A stretch of DNA of 64,000 bases from Synechococcus sp. PCC 7502 (GCF_000317085.1 NC_019702.1:1456394-1520393); one strand, 5' to 3'. Counted from the stretch's first letter, positions 42,840 to 50,682 are shown. Notes: generated from the sequence alone by a model not told the origin. Numbers and translations: made by a program.

Positions 42840-43706
42840 TTATTCTGCGGACAAAATCCATCCTTTGTAATCTTTCTTAATAATAGATAGTGCTTGAAAC
42901 TCTTTGGATCGTTCAATGGTTCGAGCCATTGCATTTTCTGCCCTGTGGAAATCTTTCCAAGCGTCAATAACAGATTGGTCTTTTTGGCAATTTCCAAGCT
43001 TCAATATAAAGTCCTTAATAGATATGAATTCCTCTAAAGTCTCAAATGTAATTTCACGGGGAATCCTTACAGATTCAATTGGAGCAATTTCAATCTTATT
43101 AAGGTTAATTCCAGTAATGTCTTTAATACGGGTTAGATTTCCTTTGCTATCTTTTTTATAAAAAGTATTGCCAATCGGGTCTTGAGCGTATTCAGACATC
43201 AATTGGGTAGCTTTATACATCGCTTGCTTTGTCATTCCTTTTCTTAAAGGTTCATTCCCTAGGATTCCATTATTTCTAAGTTCTTGTTCGCATTGCTGCA
43301 AAATATGATTACAAAATAAGCTATCGATTGTCCACACCTTAAAAAGATTGGGGCATCTAGTTTCCACCTCATTTGATACAGCCATTTTCTTTAATAACGT
43401 GAATAGACTAATGTCAACCTGTGCAAAACTTTCATATTTTTTCGCTTCTTTAGAGTGTTTAATTTCAAGTCTTTGAGATATATCGTTGAGAACAAGATAC
43501 CTAAACCATAAAGATTTTGCTTTATAAATTTTTTTAACAGCATTGAAGTTCTTTCTGTGGAGATCGGATGGGAAGTCCTCATAGTTAGTGCAAGCAGATG
43601 TTGGAAACCAATACTGGATTAATTTGTTTGGGACTTCCTGATAATGCAAAAGGAATTGGTTTATATATCCTTCTGGGGTATTGTTCGGTATGTAGATTTT
43701 CTTCAT
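42840..43706 (-). CDS. Integrase-associated hypothetical protein (288 residues)
   Basis: Starts 3 bp after the stop of integrase 2, so the two form one operon. It is mostly helical (KNFNAVKKIYKAKSLWFRYL, LLKKMAVSNEVETRCPNLFK, LRKGMTKQAMYKATQLMSEY), basic, with no recognised domain or membrane segment. Close coupling to the integrase suggests a role in excision, target choice or element maintenance. Confidence 0.6.
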   Translation of the reverse strand: MKKIYIPNNTPEGYINQFLLHYQEVPNKLIQYWFPTSACTNYEDFPSDLHRKNFNAVKKIYKAKSLWFRYLVLNDISQRLEIKHSKEAKKYESFAQVDISLFTLLKKMAVSNEVETRCPNLFKVWTIDSLFCNHILQQCEQELRNNGILGNEPLRKGMTKQAMYKATQLMSEYAQDPIGNTFYKKDSKGNLTRIKDITGINLNKIEIAPIESVRIPREITFETLEEFISIKDFILKLGNCQKDQSVIDAWKDFHRAENAMARTIERSKEFQALSIIKKDYKGWILSAE

Positions 43707-43709
43707 GCT

Positions 43710-44813
43710 CTAAAACTCCACAAATATAGATTTTTGGTTTATTGAACTAGCGTAATTCTGAAACATCACCTTGGGATTATGCCCAGATGCCTCCGCAACA
43801 TCAAGATAATTTGCTCCATTGGCTAAAGCATGAGATATAGCAGAATGTCTTGTACAGTATGGTTTACGGTATTCAATTCCAATCTGATTAATTATCGTTT
43901 TCCATGCCCTGCGATTGAAGTTATGGTCATCTATCGGATTTCCTTTAGGAGAGGTGAATACTAAATCATCTGGTTTGTGGGGATGTTCAGAATGCAGTTT
44001 AAGCATTGCCGATACCCTAGGACTAAGAACCACTGTCCTAGCTTTACCCGTCTTGGTAGTATTCCTATGCTCTCCCCTGCTTATCGTTTCGCAAAAGATA
44101 ATGTGACTAAAATCATCAGCTACATTTCTCCATCGCAAACCTACAGCCTCACCAAATCGGCAACCCGTGCCAAACAGGAAAGATACTAAGGGGTAATAGT
44201 GGGAATAGTAGCGATCGCACTTAAACGCATTCAGGATTAATTGAATCTCATTAGCAGTGAAAGGTTTAACTCGTTTGGATTCACTTACTTTAATCTTGGG
44301 TATATGGGCAGTCCAAGGGTTAGCATCGGCAATCTGATATTTCCCCCTTGCCCACTCCCAACAACTTTGTAGTAACCAGAGCCTAGCTTTTGCTGTGCCA
44401 TTGGTTACTTGCTCTAATTGCAATGCCACAAAATTACCTGCCAGAGTTTCCGTAACCCTATTAGCGGGAATATTTAGCGATCGCTCTAAATGTCTCTGGA
44501 GTGGTTTATATCTTGCCTCAACAGAGCGTGGGGATAAACATTTCTGCTTTGCCTGATACTGAGTAAATTTCTGGAATAACTCAACCGTACTAATTTCTGT
44601 AGCAGTTTTACCCCTTGTTCGAGGTTTGTACTTTAGTAATGTCGGATCAAAATATCCTGCTTGAATATCTAGCTCAATCTGGGCTGCTTTCTGTTTTGCT
44701 ACGGCTCTACCAGTTGGATCGTCATTAACACCACAAGACATTTGAAGTCGTTTGCCTTGGTATATCCAACGTAGCCTTAGTCTGCCATCGTGATTTTCTA
44801 TGGTAATTTTCAT
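43710..44813 (-). CDS. Tyrosine recombinase (integrase 2, middle element)
   Basis: About 367 residues, starting MKITIENHDGRLRLRWIYQG in line with its relatives; a start at 44846 would add an 11-residue unrelated stretch. Catalytic motifs: GTGCRFGEAVGLRW (Arg), KPYCTRHSAISHAL (Tyr in the usual His position, then Arg), SGHNPKVMFQNYASS (His, nucleophile Tyr). att2 lies about 140 bp upstream of the start. It should integrate and excise the middle element between att1 and att2. Confidence 0.88.
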   Translation of the reverse strand: MKITIENHDGRLRLRWIYQGKRLQMSCGVNDDPTGRAVAKQKAAQIELDIQAGYFDPTLLKYKPRTRGKTATEISTVELFQKFTQYQAKQKCLSPRSVEARYKPLQRHLERSLNIPANRVTETLAGNFVALQLEQVTNGTAKARLWLLQSCWEWARGKYQIADANPWTAHIPKIKVSESKRVKPFTANEIQLILNAFKCDRYYSHYYPLVSFLFGTGCRFGEAVGLRWRNVADDFSHIIFCETISRGEHRNTTKTGKARTVVLSPRVSAMLKLHSEHPHKPDDLVFTSPKGNPIDDHNFNRRAWKTIINQIGIEYRKPYCTRHSAISHALANGANYLDVAEASGHNPKVMFQNYASSINQKSIFVEF

Positions 44814-44950
44814 CGGGGTAAAAATCGGGGTAGTTTTACAACCCAAATAACCCTTAAAAGCCCATATTTAACTCTCTTAATGAGAATGAATGATCTTTTA
44901 GAAGTTACTTGGAACTCCCAAAAGCCTTACCAGTTATGGCTCCCCAGCCA

Positions 44951-44993
44951 ATCGGAATGTTGGGATTTGAACCCAAGACCCCCACTACCCCAA
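44951..44993 (-). other. att2: second 43-bp 3' half of tRNA-Pro(GGG)
   Basis: Identical to att1 at 38095-38137 and in the same orientation. The bases on either side differ (5' half of the tRNA absent). Integrase 2 starts to its left and integrase 3 to its right, so this one site could serve two elements. Confidence 0.9.
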
Positions 44994-45055
44994 TGAGAGG
45001 TACAACCTAGCAATAGCTTGATTTTATTAAGTCTCCGACAAGATTCTGTCGAAAA

Positions 45056-45085
45056 CCTGTCATAATTTATCATGACTTATACAGG
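45056..45085. promoter_or_regulatory. Nested inverted repeats upstream of integrase 3
   Basis: CCTGT (45056-45060) pairs with ACAGG (45081-45085), and GTCAT (45059-45063) pairs with ATGAC (45072-45076). The pair lies 11 bp before the integrase ATG. A likely operator or recombinase arm site; no direct proof. Confidence 0.4.
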
Positions 45086-45095
45086 AAATTGGTAG

Positions 45096-46196
45096 ATGAA
45101 TGGTAGACAAATAATCAAGATTGGAGAAGATAAGGGATGGCTCCGATTGCGATGGACTTTTCAAGGTAAACGGTATGCTCTAACCCTTGGGCTGCCTGAC
45201 TCTAAAACAAATCGTGTGGTGGCAAGCAGACGTGCTAATGAGATCGAGATTGATATCATCTCTGGGCATTTCGATTCTAGTCTGAATAAATATCGCTCCA
45301 ATTGGCAGAAAGTGGAAACGATGCAGAAAACACGGGTTTTCTTGTCGGGTGCTGTAGCACAGTTTGTCCAATACAAATGCGATCGTGTGGATGTGAGAAC
45401 AAAGGAAAGGTACGGACTATTTCAGAGACAGTTTGTAGAGTTCTTTGGTGATATTGATTTACTGCTGTTCTCACAGGTAGAGTGCGAACGATATACTAAG
45501 GAACTATTCAGCAATCTATCTCACAGTACAGCTTCAGAGAAAGTAACTATCGCTAGGTCTTTTTTTGATTGGGCTATCAAGAATGACCATGCTACGGTCA
45601 ATGTCTTCAGCGATTTACCTATACCACGCCGACCACAAAAAGAGAGTGCCAGACCTTTTAGCCAAAGTGAAGTAAAGACGATCATTTCAGCTTTTGAAAC
45701 TAACCGATATTATGCTTGGTACTATCCGTTTGTCTCGGTTCTATTTGGAACAGGTATGCGCTTGGGAGAAGCCTCGGGTTTGGAGTGGTCAAAGATTAGT
45801 AGCGATCGCACTCAAATTGAAGTTAGTCAGTCCTATAGCGATAGCAGGATGAAACCCACAAAAACTAACCGTAGTCGCATTTTTAAGGTATCAGCTAGTG
45901 TTACTAAGATTCTTGAATCTCTGCCAGTAAGGGATGGTTTTATCTTCCAGTCAGCTAAAGGAAATCCAATAGATCTTCGTAATTTTAGAAATCGGGCATG
46001 GGCGGCGATTATGGAACAGACGGGAATTGAGTATCGTAAGCCTTACATAACTCGTAGCACTTTCATCTCTCATGCCTTGGCTTCTGGGATGCACCCGCTT
46101 ATGGTTGCTCAAATTACTGGACACGATCCAGAGACTATGTTTGCTAACTATGCAGGATTTATCAATTCAATTCCAACTACTCCCGATCTATTCTAA
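45096..46196 (+). CDS. Tyrosine recombinase (integrase 3, right arm)
   Basis: A 366-residue protein, closest to integrase 1 (EDKGWLRLRWTFQGKRYALT; KPYITRSTFISHALASGMHP; ITGHDPETMFANYAG). Catalytic set: Arg in GTGMRLGEASGLEW, Tyr/Arg in YITR, His in GHD, Tyr in NYAG. The box II His is again Tyr. It reads away from att2, and its end overlaps the convergent nuclease gene by 20 bp. Mirror of integrase 1, as the whole right arm is of the left. Confidence 0.88.
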   Translation: MNGRQIIKIGEDKGWLRLRWTFQGKRYALTLGLPDSKTNRVVASRRANEIEIDIISGHFDSSLNKYRSNWQKVETMQKTRVFLSGAVAQFVQYKCDRVDVRTKERYGLFQRQFVEFFGDIDLLLFSQVECERYTKELFSNLSHSTASEKVTIARSFFDWAIKNDHATVNVFSDLPIPRRPQKESARPFSQSEVKTIISAFETNRYYAWYYPFVSVLFGTGMRLGEASGLEWSKISSDRTQIEVSQSYSDSRMKPTKTNRSRIFKVSASVTKILESLPVRDGFIFQSAKGNPIDLRNFRNRAWAAIMEQTGIEYRKPYITRSTFISHALASGMHPLMVAQITGHDPETMFANYAGFINSIPTTPDLF

Positions 46197-46626
46197 TTTT
46201 TGATTGGGTTCTTCGATATTCCCAAGGGCGTTGTTGTCCACTTACGCCAGATTGCCAAACTCCAAATTTATTGGCGATCGCACTTTTCTCAGCATTTCCT
46301 AAAACTGTCTTTTGCGTGGGGCAGGTGCCATAGGTGTAAGCAAGTCCAGACCTGATAAGCTCGGCATTGAGTAGTCGATTATCTAACCAAACTTCCGCAA
46401 GGATTCTGTGGTAAATATCGATGCCATTACTGACAAGACGGACATTTTTGTTTAGTGCCAGTTGGGTCAGCTTGGCGGTGGCGGCTTTACCAAACGGTTG
46501 TAATTTTTCAGGAGCGTCCGCGCCACAGAGCCTGATTTTCAGTTTGTCGCACTCAAGGGTATCTCCATCAATCACGCGCTTAACGTGGCATATTCCAATG
46601 TTCGGGGGTACAAAGTAGGGTGTCAT
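46177..46626 (-). CDS. Staphylococcal-nuclease-like (thermonuclease) protein
   Basis: A 149-residue SNase fold: VIDGDTLECDKLKIRLCGAD with APE (Arg and Glu of the active site), DIYHRILAEVW (second Arg) and ELIRSGLAYTYG. No signal peptide. It closes the right-arm module (no counterpart in the left arm) and is coupled to the 62-residue RKDGT protein by an ATGA overlap. SNases cut DNA and RNA with Ca2+. The NuiA-like domain of protein B in the same operon raises the question of a nuclease/inhibitor pair, though NuiA is known for a different nuclease fold (NucA). Confidence 0.85.
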   Translation of the reverse strand: MTPYFVPPNIGICHVKRVIDGDTLECDKLKIRLCGADAPEKLQPFGKAATAKLTQLALNKNVRLVSNGIDIYHRILAEVWLDNRLLNAELIRSGLAYTYGTCPTQKTVLGNAEKSAIANKFGVWQSGVSGQQRPWEYRRTQSKIRIDRE

Positions 46627-46811
46627 CCGCCCTCAGTTGATTTGGCATCATCTAAGGGTTCTTTGGTGCCTTTTTCATCTGTATAAGGATTGACGTTGCC
46701 CTTGGCGGTGTAGTTGTCGGTATCGGTATGATTGGCTTCGGTGCGGAAGTGGTTTTTAACCTCAGTGCCATCTTTACGGATGTACTTTTTGACGTAGGTA
46801 TCGTTGTTCAT
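46623..46811 (-). CDS. RKDGT-motif protein F, short form (right arm)
   Basis: A 62-residue protein: YVKKYIRKDGTEVKNHFRTE, then DNYTAKGNVNPYTDEKGT. This motif string is found on bacterial proteins that accompany SNase-type nucleases. Its N-terminal part equals the start of the 250-residue F protein of the left arm, which has a glycine-zipper extension instead. Coupled at both ends by 4-bp overlaps. Confidence 0.65.
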   Translation of the reverse strand: MNNDTYVKKYIRKDGTEVKNHFRTEANHTDTDNYTAKGNVNPYTDEKGTKEPLDDAKSTEGG

Positions 46812-47059
46812 TTTTTAGTCTCCAGTTGTCGTTCAATGTTGCTAAGTCGGCGTTCTAGCTGCATATCATGCTGTTCAGCTATGGCTTTGAAGGCAGCGAA
46901 TTCTTTTGAGACTACTAAGTTGCTCATCTGATCGCGGAGTAGGGCTACATCCTGCCTGAGTTGTAACACTGTTCCAGTTAGAGCTATCAGTAAGGCGATC
47001 ATGCAAGCTTGGGCGATCGCACTTGGGTCTATTCTGAGATTGTTGGGTGCGTTGTTCAT
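46808..47059 (-). CDS. Membrane protein E with coiled-coil tail (right arm)
   Basis: An 83-residue protein, MNNAPNNLRIDPSAIAQACM, one membrane segment and a coiled coil (LRQDVALLRDQMSNLVVSKE). About 70% identical to 35689-35937. Start at 47059 is set by that alignment and by the overlap with the upstream gene; the open frame extends further upstream without homology. Confidence 0.7.
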   Translation of the reverse strand: MNNAPNNLRIDPSAIAQACMIALLIALTGTVLQLRQDVALLRDQMSNLVVSKEFAAFKAIAEQHDMQLERRLSNIERQLETKK

Positions 47060-47220
47060 TTTGCTCGTGAGGTATCGGTGGGTGTGGGCAACCAGTAACC
47101 TAAAATGCCTGATAGGGTTGACCAGTATGCAGCTTCTGTTCTGCCAGACATGATGCTGACAATACAAAAGCTGATAATAATCAGGCTTAGTAAAACTTGA
47201 ATGCGAAAGCGTTTGTCCAT
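47056..47220 (-). CDS. Tiny holin-like membrane protein D (right arm)
   Basis: A 54-residue protein: QVLLSLIIISFCIVSIMSG membrane segment, then YWSTLSGILGYWLPTP. Homologue of 35531-35692. Its ATG overlaps the lysozyme gene end by one base, and its stop overlaps the next ATG. Lysozyme followed by a two-segment small membrane protein is a typical lysis-cassette layout. Confidence 0.7.
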   Translation of the reverse strand: MDKRFRIQVLLSLIIISFCIVSIMSGRTEAAYWSTLSGILGYWLPTPTDTSRAK

Positions 47221-47792
47221 TACTGCAACTTGCCTCCAAACTTTACAAATAGTGCCTCGCACTCTATATAACTAATTGAGGGCTGCCCATAGCGACCAGG
47301 GGGCAGACTTGCCCATTCCCATGAGCATTTATCCAAGGCAGTTCTGATATTGCCATCTAGGATGTTTTGATAAGCGAACCGCCTTTTGATTAGTTCTATT
47401 GCCCCTCTATCTTGATTCTCTGGGGAGAAGTCTGGCAAATTAAGAGAATCCCAAGTGGTACTGAGAAACTGATAGGCACCTGCGGCATCAGAGCAAAGTT
47501 CTCCTGCACATTGGATGATTCTAGGATGGTCGGCAAAGGATGAAAATCGCTTGCCTGTGAACATGATGCGATAACCGTCTATTCCAGTGGTACCTTCAGG
47601 AACTCGGATGAGGTTTAGGAAAGCTTTGATTTGGCTGTTTTCCTGATCTGGGGAAACTGGTTCAGGAGTACGCCAAATATATGCAAACTTGTCTATGACT
47701 GGCTTGGAAATGTTGTTTTGCAGGTAGGCGATCGCTTTCTTCTGGTGGTCTAGTCCTTTGTAGAAAGCGATGACATCAAGTAGTTGAATCAT
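47220..47792 (-). CDS. Lambda-R-type lysozyme (GH104-like), right-arm hydrolase slot
   Basis: A 190-residue protein. The C-terminal 140 residues follow the lambda R transglycosylase pattern: AFLNLIRVPEGTTGIDGY (catalytic Glu in EGT), FADHPRI, AAGAYQFLSTTWDSL, DFSPENQDRGAIELI and CSWEWASLPPGRYGQP. About 50 extra N-terminal residues (LDHQKKAIAYLQNNISKPVI) may bind substrate. No signal peptide, so release through a holin is expected. It occupies the place of the C39 peptidase of the left arm. Confidence 0.85.
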   Translation of the reverse strand: MIQLLDVIAFYKGLDHQKKAIAYLQNNISKPVIDKFAYIWRTPEPVSPDQENSQIKAFLNLIRVPEGTTGIDGYRIMFTGKRFSSFADHPRIIQCAGELCSDAAGAYQFLSTTWDSLNLPDFSPENQDRGAIELIKRRFAYQNILDGNIRTALDKCSWEWASLPPGRYGQPSISYIECEALFVKFGGKLQ

Positions 47793-47796
47793 AGAT

Positions 47797-48543
47797 TTAG
47801 GTTTCTACAAGTTTGGTTTTCAATGCTACGGTGCCTTGGGGGTGAAGCAACAGCACTATTAGCTCGTGGGTATATTTCTTCTGTTTGACGGGATAGTGCC
47901 ATGCAGTGACAGAAGCATTGTTTTTGATAAAGCTATACAAGGCTTGCCATCTGTTAGCTAAACTTGCCCTTTCGACATTGCCAGATTGTTGATCATCGGG
48001 ATCAATATTGCGTAGAAAGTTGGGAATTACCCGATCTAGGCTGCGAACTTCAATCCCCTTGATGGGTGGCATTTTGCTGCTAAATCCTTTTGATAGAATT
48101 TCGATGGGGAAGTCGGACTCGCTAGGATAGAGTAATCCTTTGGTAAGAGTGGTTAGCTGTTTTTCGAAGTCAGCTAGGTTTAGCTTGGAATCAAGATCGC
48201 AGTAGCAATGTTCGGTCGGTGCTGGTGGCACTGGCTCCACTACTAGGATAGATACTGGTGGTGAAGGCTCAGTCACAGGTATCGGTTCAACTACTGGGGG
48301 GAGTGGCTCGGGTACAGGTGGAGTTATTGGAGAATCTATGATTACAGGTGGTATAGGTTCTGGTTGTACTGAGATAGGAGGAGCAGGATCGATTACTAAA
48401 ATTATCTCAACTACAGGCTCAGGAGTTGGTTCAATAACTGGTGGTAATTCAATTATTGGAACTGGTTCCATAGCTACTTCTTTGCAAGAGACTCTGATTA
48501 CAACCTCAGTGTTGCAGGGGATTTCGATATTATGTTCGGTCAT
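47797..48543 (-). CDS. Module protein B: Pro-rich tether with NuiA-like domain (right arm)
   Basis: A 248-residue protein. N-terminal IEIPCNTEVVIRVS matches the left-arm copy, and a Pro/Val/Glu-rich tether (residues 25-110) is shorter than there. The C-terminal domain (LLYPSESDFPIEILSKGFSS, KMPPIKGIEVRSLDRVIPNF, ending KLVET) is strongly conserved between arms and shows the NuiA-like pattern. Different tether length with conserved ends argues that the two ends carry the function. Confidence 0.65.
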   Translation of the reverse strand: MTEHNIEIPCNTEVVIRVSCKEVAMEPVPIIELPPVIEPTPEPVVEIILVIDPAPPISVQPEPIPPVIIDSPITPPVPEPLPPVVEPIPVTEPSPPVSILVVEPVPPAPTEHCYCDLDSKLNLADFEKQLTTLTKGLLYPSESDFPIEILSKGFSSKMPPIKGIEVRSLDRVIPNFLRNIDPDDQQSGNVERASLANRWQALYSFIKNNASVTAWHYPVKQKKYTHELIVLLLHPQGTVALKTKLVET

Positions 48544-48595
48544 TTTCTTTTATTGGAATAAGTGATTTAAGGATTAATTGAGAACTAAATACGAG

Positions 48596-49327
48596 TTAGG
48601 CGAAGTAAATATCAAGAATTTGAGCTACGTTATACGCTCCATTTTGGAGGTCATAGAACTCACCGCTTACCTGTTGGTAGAACTTGATTGCTATGGCAAT
48701 GATCACCAGTTCGGTAGTTGGGGCTTCGTAGATAAGTGGAGGTAAGGAAATAGGTTCGCTCTTAGTGGCGATTTCGGATTGGGCTACGATAATATCCTTA
48801 ACCTGTAGGACTTCAGGCGAGATGTCGATTATGGCTGCTATGGCGATCGCTGCGGCGTGAGTGGTGCCATCGGGGCTGTATAAATCCTTCAAGGTGACAT
48901 CTCCATCAGTGAGGCTTTTTATCTCAATCGCGGTTTCAGTTGCTCCAGTATTGAAGTTGATTTTGATCGGGGCGACAGATAACAGATTAGCATTGCCGTT
49001 TAGCTCAAAGCCCTTGAGGACGGTCTTTGCTTCGTTGTTACTGAGAATACGCTTGCCGCGTTCGTTGGTTTCGTCTAGGGCGATTCCACTGCGAACTGCT
49101 TTGACCATTCGAGAAGAAAGATATTTGTCGCCTACATCTAGAACTCGTAAGGCATCACGAATGACTTTGCCTTGTTTGGAGGCGATCGCAAATTCGGAAT
49201 TGTTTTCTTTGGTACGGCTAGAGGTGATGGTACGAGACTTGGCTGCCATTTTAGCTACGCCGTCCTTGTCAATCGTTACGCCATCAAGGGTTCCTTGGAA
49301 TTTGATTAAACTGGTTACTTTTGCCAT
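48596..49327 (-). CDS. Module protein A (right arm)
   Basis: A 243-residue protein, same length as the left-arm copy and about 80% identical, with differences spread evenly (for example MVKAVRSGIALDETNERGKR). Conserved RTKENNSEF, GFELNGNAN and KFYQQVSGEFYDLQNGAY. No signal peptide or membrane segment. It is preceded by the same 70-bp leader as the left copy. Strong conservation against fast-changing neighbours suggests a structural or interaction-constrained role. Confidence 0.6.
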   Translation of the reverse strand: MAKVTSLIKFQGTLDGVTIDKDGVAKMAAKSRTITSSRTKENNSEFAIASKQGKVIRDALRVLDVGDKYLSSRMVKAVRSGIALDETNERGKRILSNNEAKTVLKGFELNGNANLLSVAPIKINFNTGATETAIEIKSLTDGDVTLKDLYSPDGTTHAAAIAIAAIIDISPEVLQVKDIIVAQSEIATKSEPISLPPLIYEAPTTELVIIAIAIKFYQQVSGEFYDLQNGAYNVAQILDIYFA

Positions 49328-49461
49328 TGATCTGGGGGTGATATGGGACTGATCTGAACTATCCCTGAATCATCTCTGGATTTGCTATGGATTACAACCA
49401 CAAGTGATACCCCAGATAACGCATCACTTGTTGAATTACTTGGGGTATTACTTGTTGAATT
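49328..49461 (-). promoter_or_regulatory. Gene A leader with operator-like repeats (right arm)
   Basis: The proximal part (49328-49396) is collinear with 33124-33191. The distal part holds ACTTGTTGAAT twice and CAAGTGATACCCC with inverted ATCACTTG and GGGGTATTACTTG units, which differ from the left-arm repeats. The arrangement (conserved leader plus arm-specific repeats next to arm-specific repressor) suggests repressor-specific operators. Confidence 0.55.
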
Positions 49462-49638
49462 TTAATGCTTACTGAGTTGGGTAATCTTCTCTAAAGCTAA
49501 GGGTGAAGGATGGGATTTACCATTTTCCCAACGGTTGATCGTGTTGAGGGTTACTCCCAATTCCATAGCAAACTGTTCTTGGGTCATTCCCAAGCGATAA
49601 CGCAGTTCTTTAACAAATTTGGCGGTGTGAGTAATCAC
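49462..49638 (-). CDS. XRE/Cro-type repressor (right arm), GTG start
   Basis: A 58-residue protein: KFVKELRYRLGMTQEQFAME, LGVTLNTINRWENGKSHPSP, LALEKITQLSKH. It aligns end to end with the left-arm repressor (32885-33067). The start is GTG at 49638. Recognition-helix residues differ (NTIN versus ASVR), in line with the different repeat arrays. Upstream, TATTTAGTGTATTTTAGCTT-type motifs may be its promoter. Confidence 0.75.
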   Translation of the reverse strand: MITHTAKFVKELRYRLGMTQEQFAMELGVTLNTINRWENGKSHPSPLALEKITQLSKH

Positions 49639-49798
49639 GATTAATTATAGAAGTCTACCTATATTTAGTGTATTTTAGCTTTATTTCACTAATTATCATA
49701 CTAAATATGAAGAGCTTAAGTAATATGGATAATTGTCACATTACTAAAAAAAGGAGTAATTGGGAATAAGGAACCGATATTTCCCTAATCTGAAACTC

Positions 49799-50086
49799 TT
49801 AAAACTTTTTAACTTCTGGCTCTGCGTAGCAAACCATCTGGAATTCACAATTTACTGACATCATTAGTGCATTCATGCTGTCTAAATTGGGAGCATTTTC
49901 ACCCTTAAAGTATCGCTGAACTTGAGCAAATTTACCTCGCTCATTAGTCTCTGTTATCCTTGCATATTCTTTGACAATCTTAGCCAGCCACTTATCTCCC
50001 CATAAGGCGATCGCTCTTTCTTTAATGGCTTGTATCTGCTTTTCAGTTAGCTCCTTATACTTTAGTTTTTCCGACATATTACACAA
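49799..50086 (-). CDS. Hypothetical HTH-like protein (95 residues)
   Basis: Starts M-C-N-M or at the second Met (50077): SEKLKYKELTEKQIQAIKER. KWLAKIVKEYARITETNERG, VQRYFKGENAPNLDSMNALM resembles the N-terminal half of Cro-like regulators with a target-binding loop. Function unknown. The 160 bp to the repressor hold AT-rich promoter-like sequence. Confidence 0.5.
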   Translation of the reverse strand: MCNMSEKLKYKELTEKQIQAIKERAIALWGDKWLAKIVKEYARITETNERGKFAQVQRYFKGENAPNLDSMNALMMSVNCEFQMVCYAEPEVKKF

Positions 50087-50361
50087 TTTGATTGTTATTC
50101 AGCTAACAGCATAGCCTAAAGTTTTAACTAATTGTTTTCATTAAAGGTAACTATTGTTGATAGATTTTTACCAGTTTAGTTCAGGTCAAGGCGGCTCTGC
50201 CGACTAAAACAATTTAGAACAAGGCAGCTATGCTGCACAGGATAAATAAATCGGCTCTGCCGTCTGCTTTGAGGGTGGGCGGGTTGGGTAAGAAAAATCG
50301 GGCTTGTCCCGTCAACATCTCGATCCGTTTGACTAGGGTTAGTATCTTCCCCTAGTAATAA
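50087..50361. repeat. Non-coding stretch with CGGCTCTGCCG-type hairpins
   Basis: Contains GGCGGCTCTGCCGAC, GGCAGCTATGCTGC and AAATCGGCTCTGCCGTC, small GC-rich palindromes around a TCT or TAT loop. A near copy (ATAAATCGGCTTTGCCGTC) lies at about 53790-53810. They may be transcription or processing hairpins spread by the element. No ORF. Confidence 0.45.
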
Positions 50362-50682
50362 TTAATATTCGCTGCTGTGCATGATGGTCATAACTCTACG
50401 GGTGAGTTCTGGATCGCTTGGGTCTTCGCTTCCGTATTCTAAATCTAGGTCAAAGTAATCTATCTTCCAGAAATATCTCTCTCCTTGGATTTCAATACTT
50501 CCGAAGTCATGCTCTCTGTATGGATCGTTGTCTTCGGTAAAGGTGTCAAATGTAGCGATCGCTTTCAAAAGTTCTACCGCTTCTTCTCTAGCTCCTTGTG
50601 TAAATCTCCAATCCTGATTAGGCGGTAATTTACGAAACCGATCGTTTAATTCGGCAATTGGGTTTTTAGTCGTGGTTTTCAT
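50362..50682 (-). CDS. DUF3768 family protein
   Basis: A 106-residue protein: IAELNDRFRKLPPNQDWRFT, FDTFTEDNDPYREHDFGSIE and FWKIDYFDLDLEYGSEDPSD, the DUF3768 signature common in plasmid and phage genomes. Acidic, probably a small regulatory protein; role unknown. It directly follows the Gp157 gene (stop 50683). Confidence 0.8.
   Translation of the reverse strand: MKTTTKNPIAELNDRFRKLPPNQDWRFTQGAREEAVELLKAIATFDTFTEDNDPYREHDFGSIEIQGERYFWKIDYFDLDLEYGSEDPSDPELTRRVMTIMHSSEY

Larger units (their letters stand above)
38095..44993. mobile_element. Middle integrated element (about 6.9 kb, att1 to att2)
   Basis: Direct 43-bp att repeats bound a compact element of about 12 genes with its own integrase next to att2. 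It contains no replication, conjugation or capsid genes that I recognise. It has a ribbon-helix-helix-type regulator flanked by palindromic repeats and a terminase-small-subunit-like protein. The size and content fit a phage-inducible satellite or a small tRNA-borne integrative element. Confidence 0.7.
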
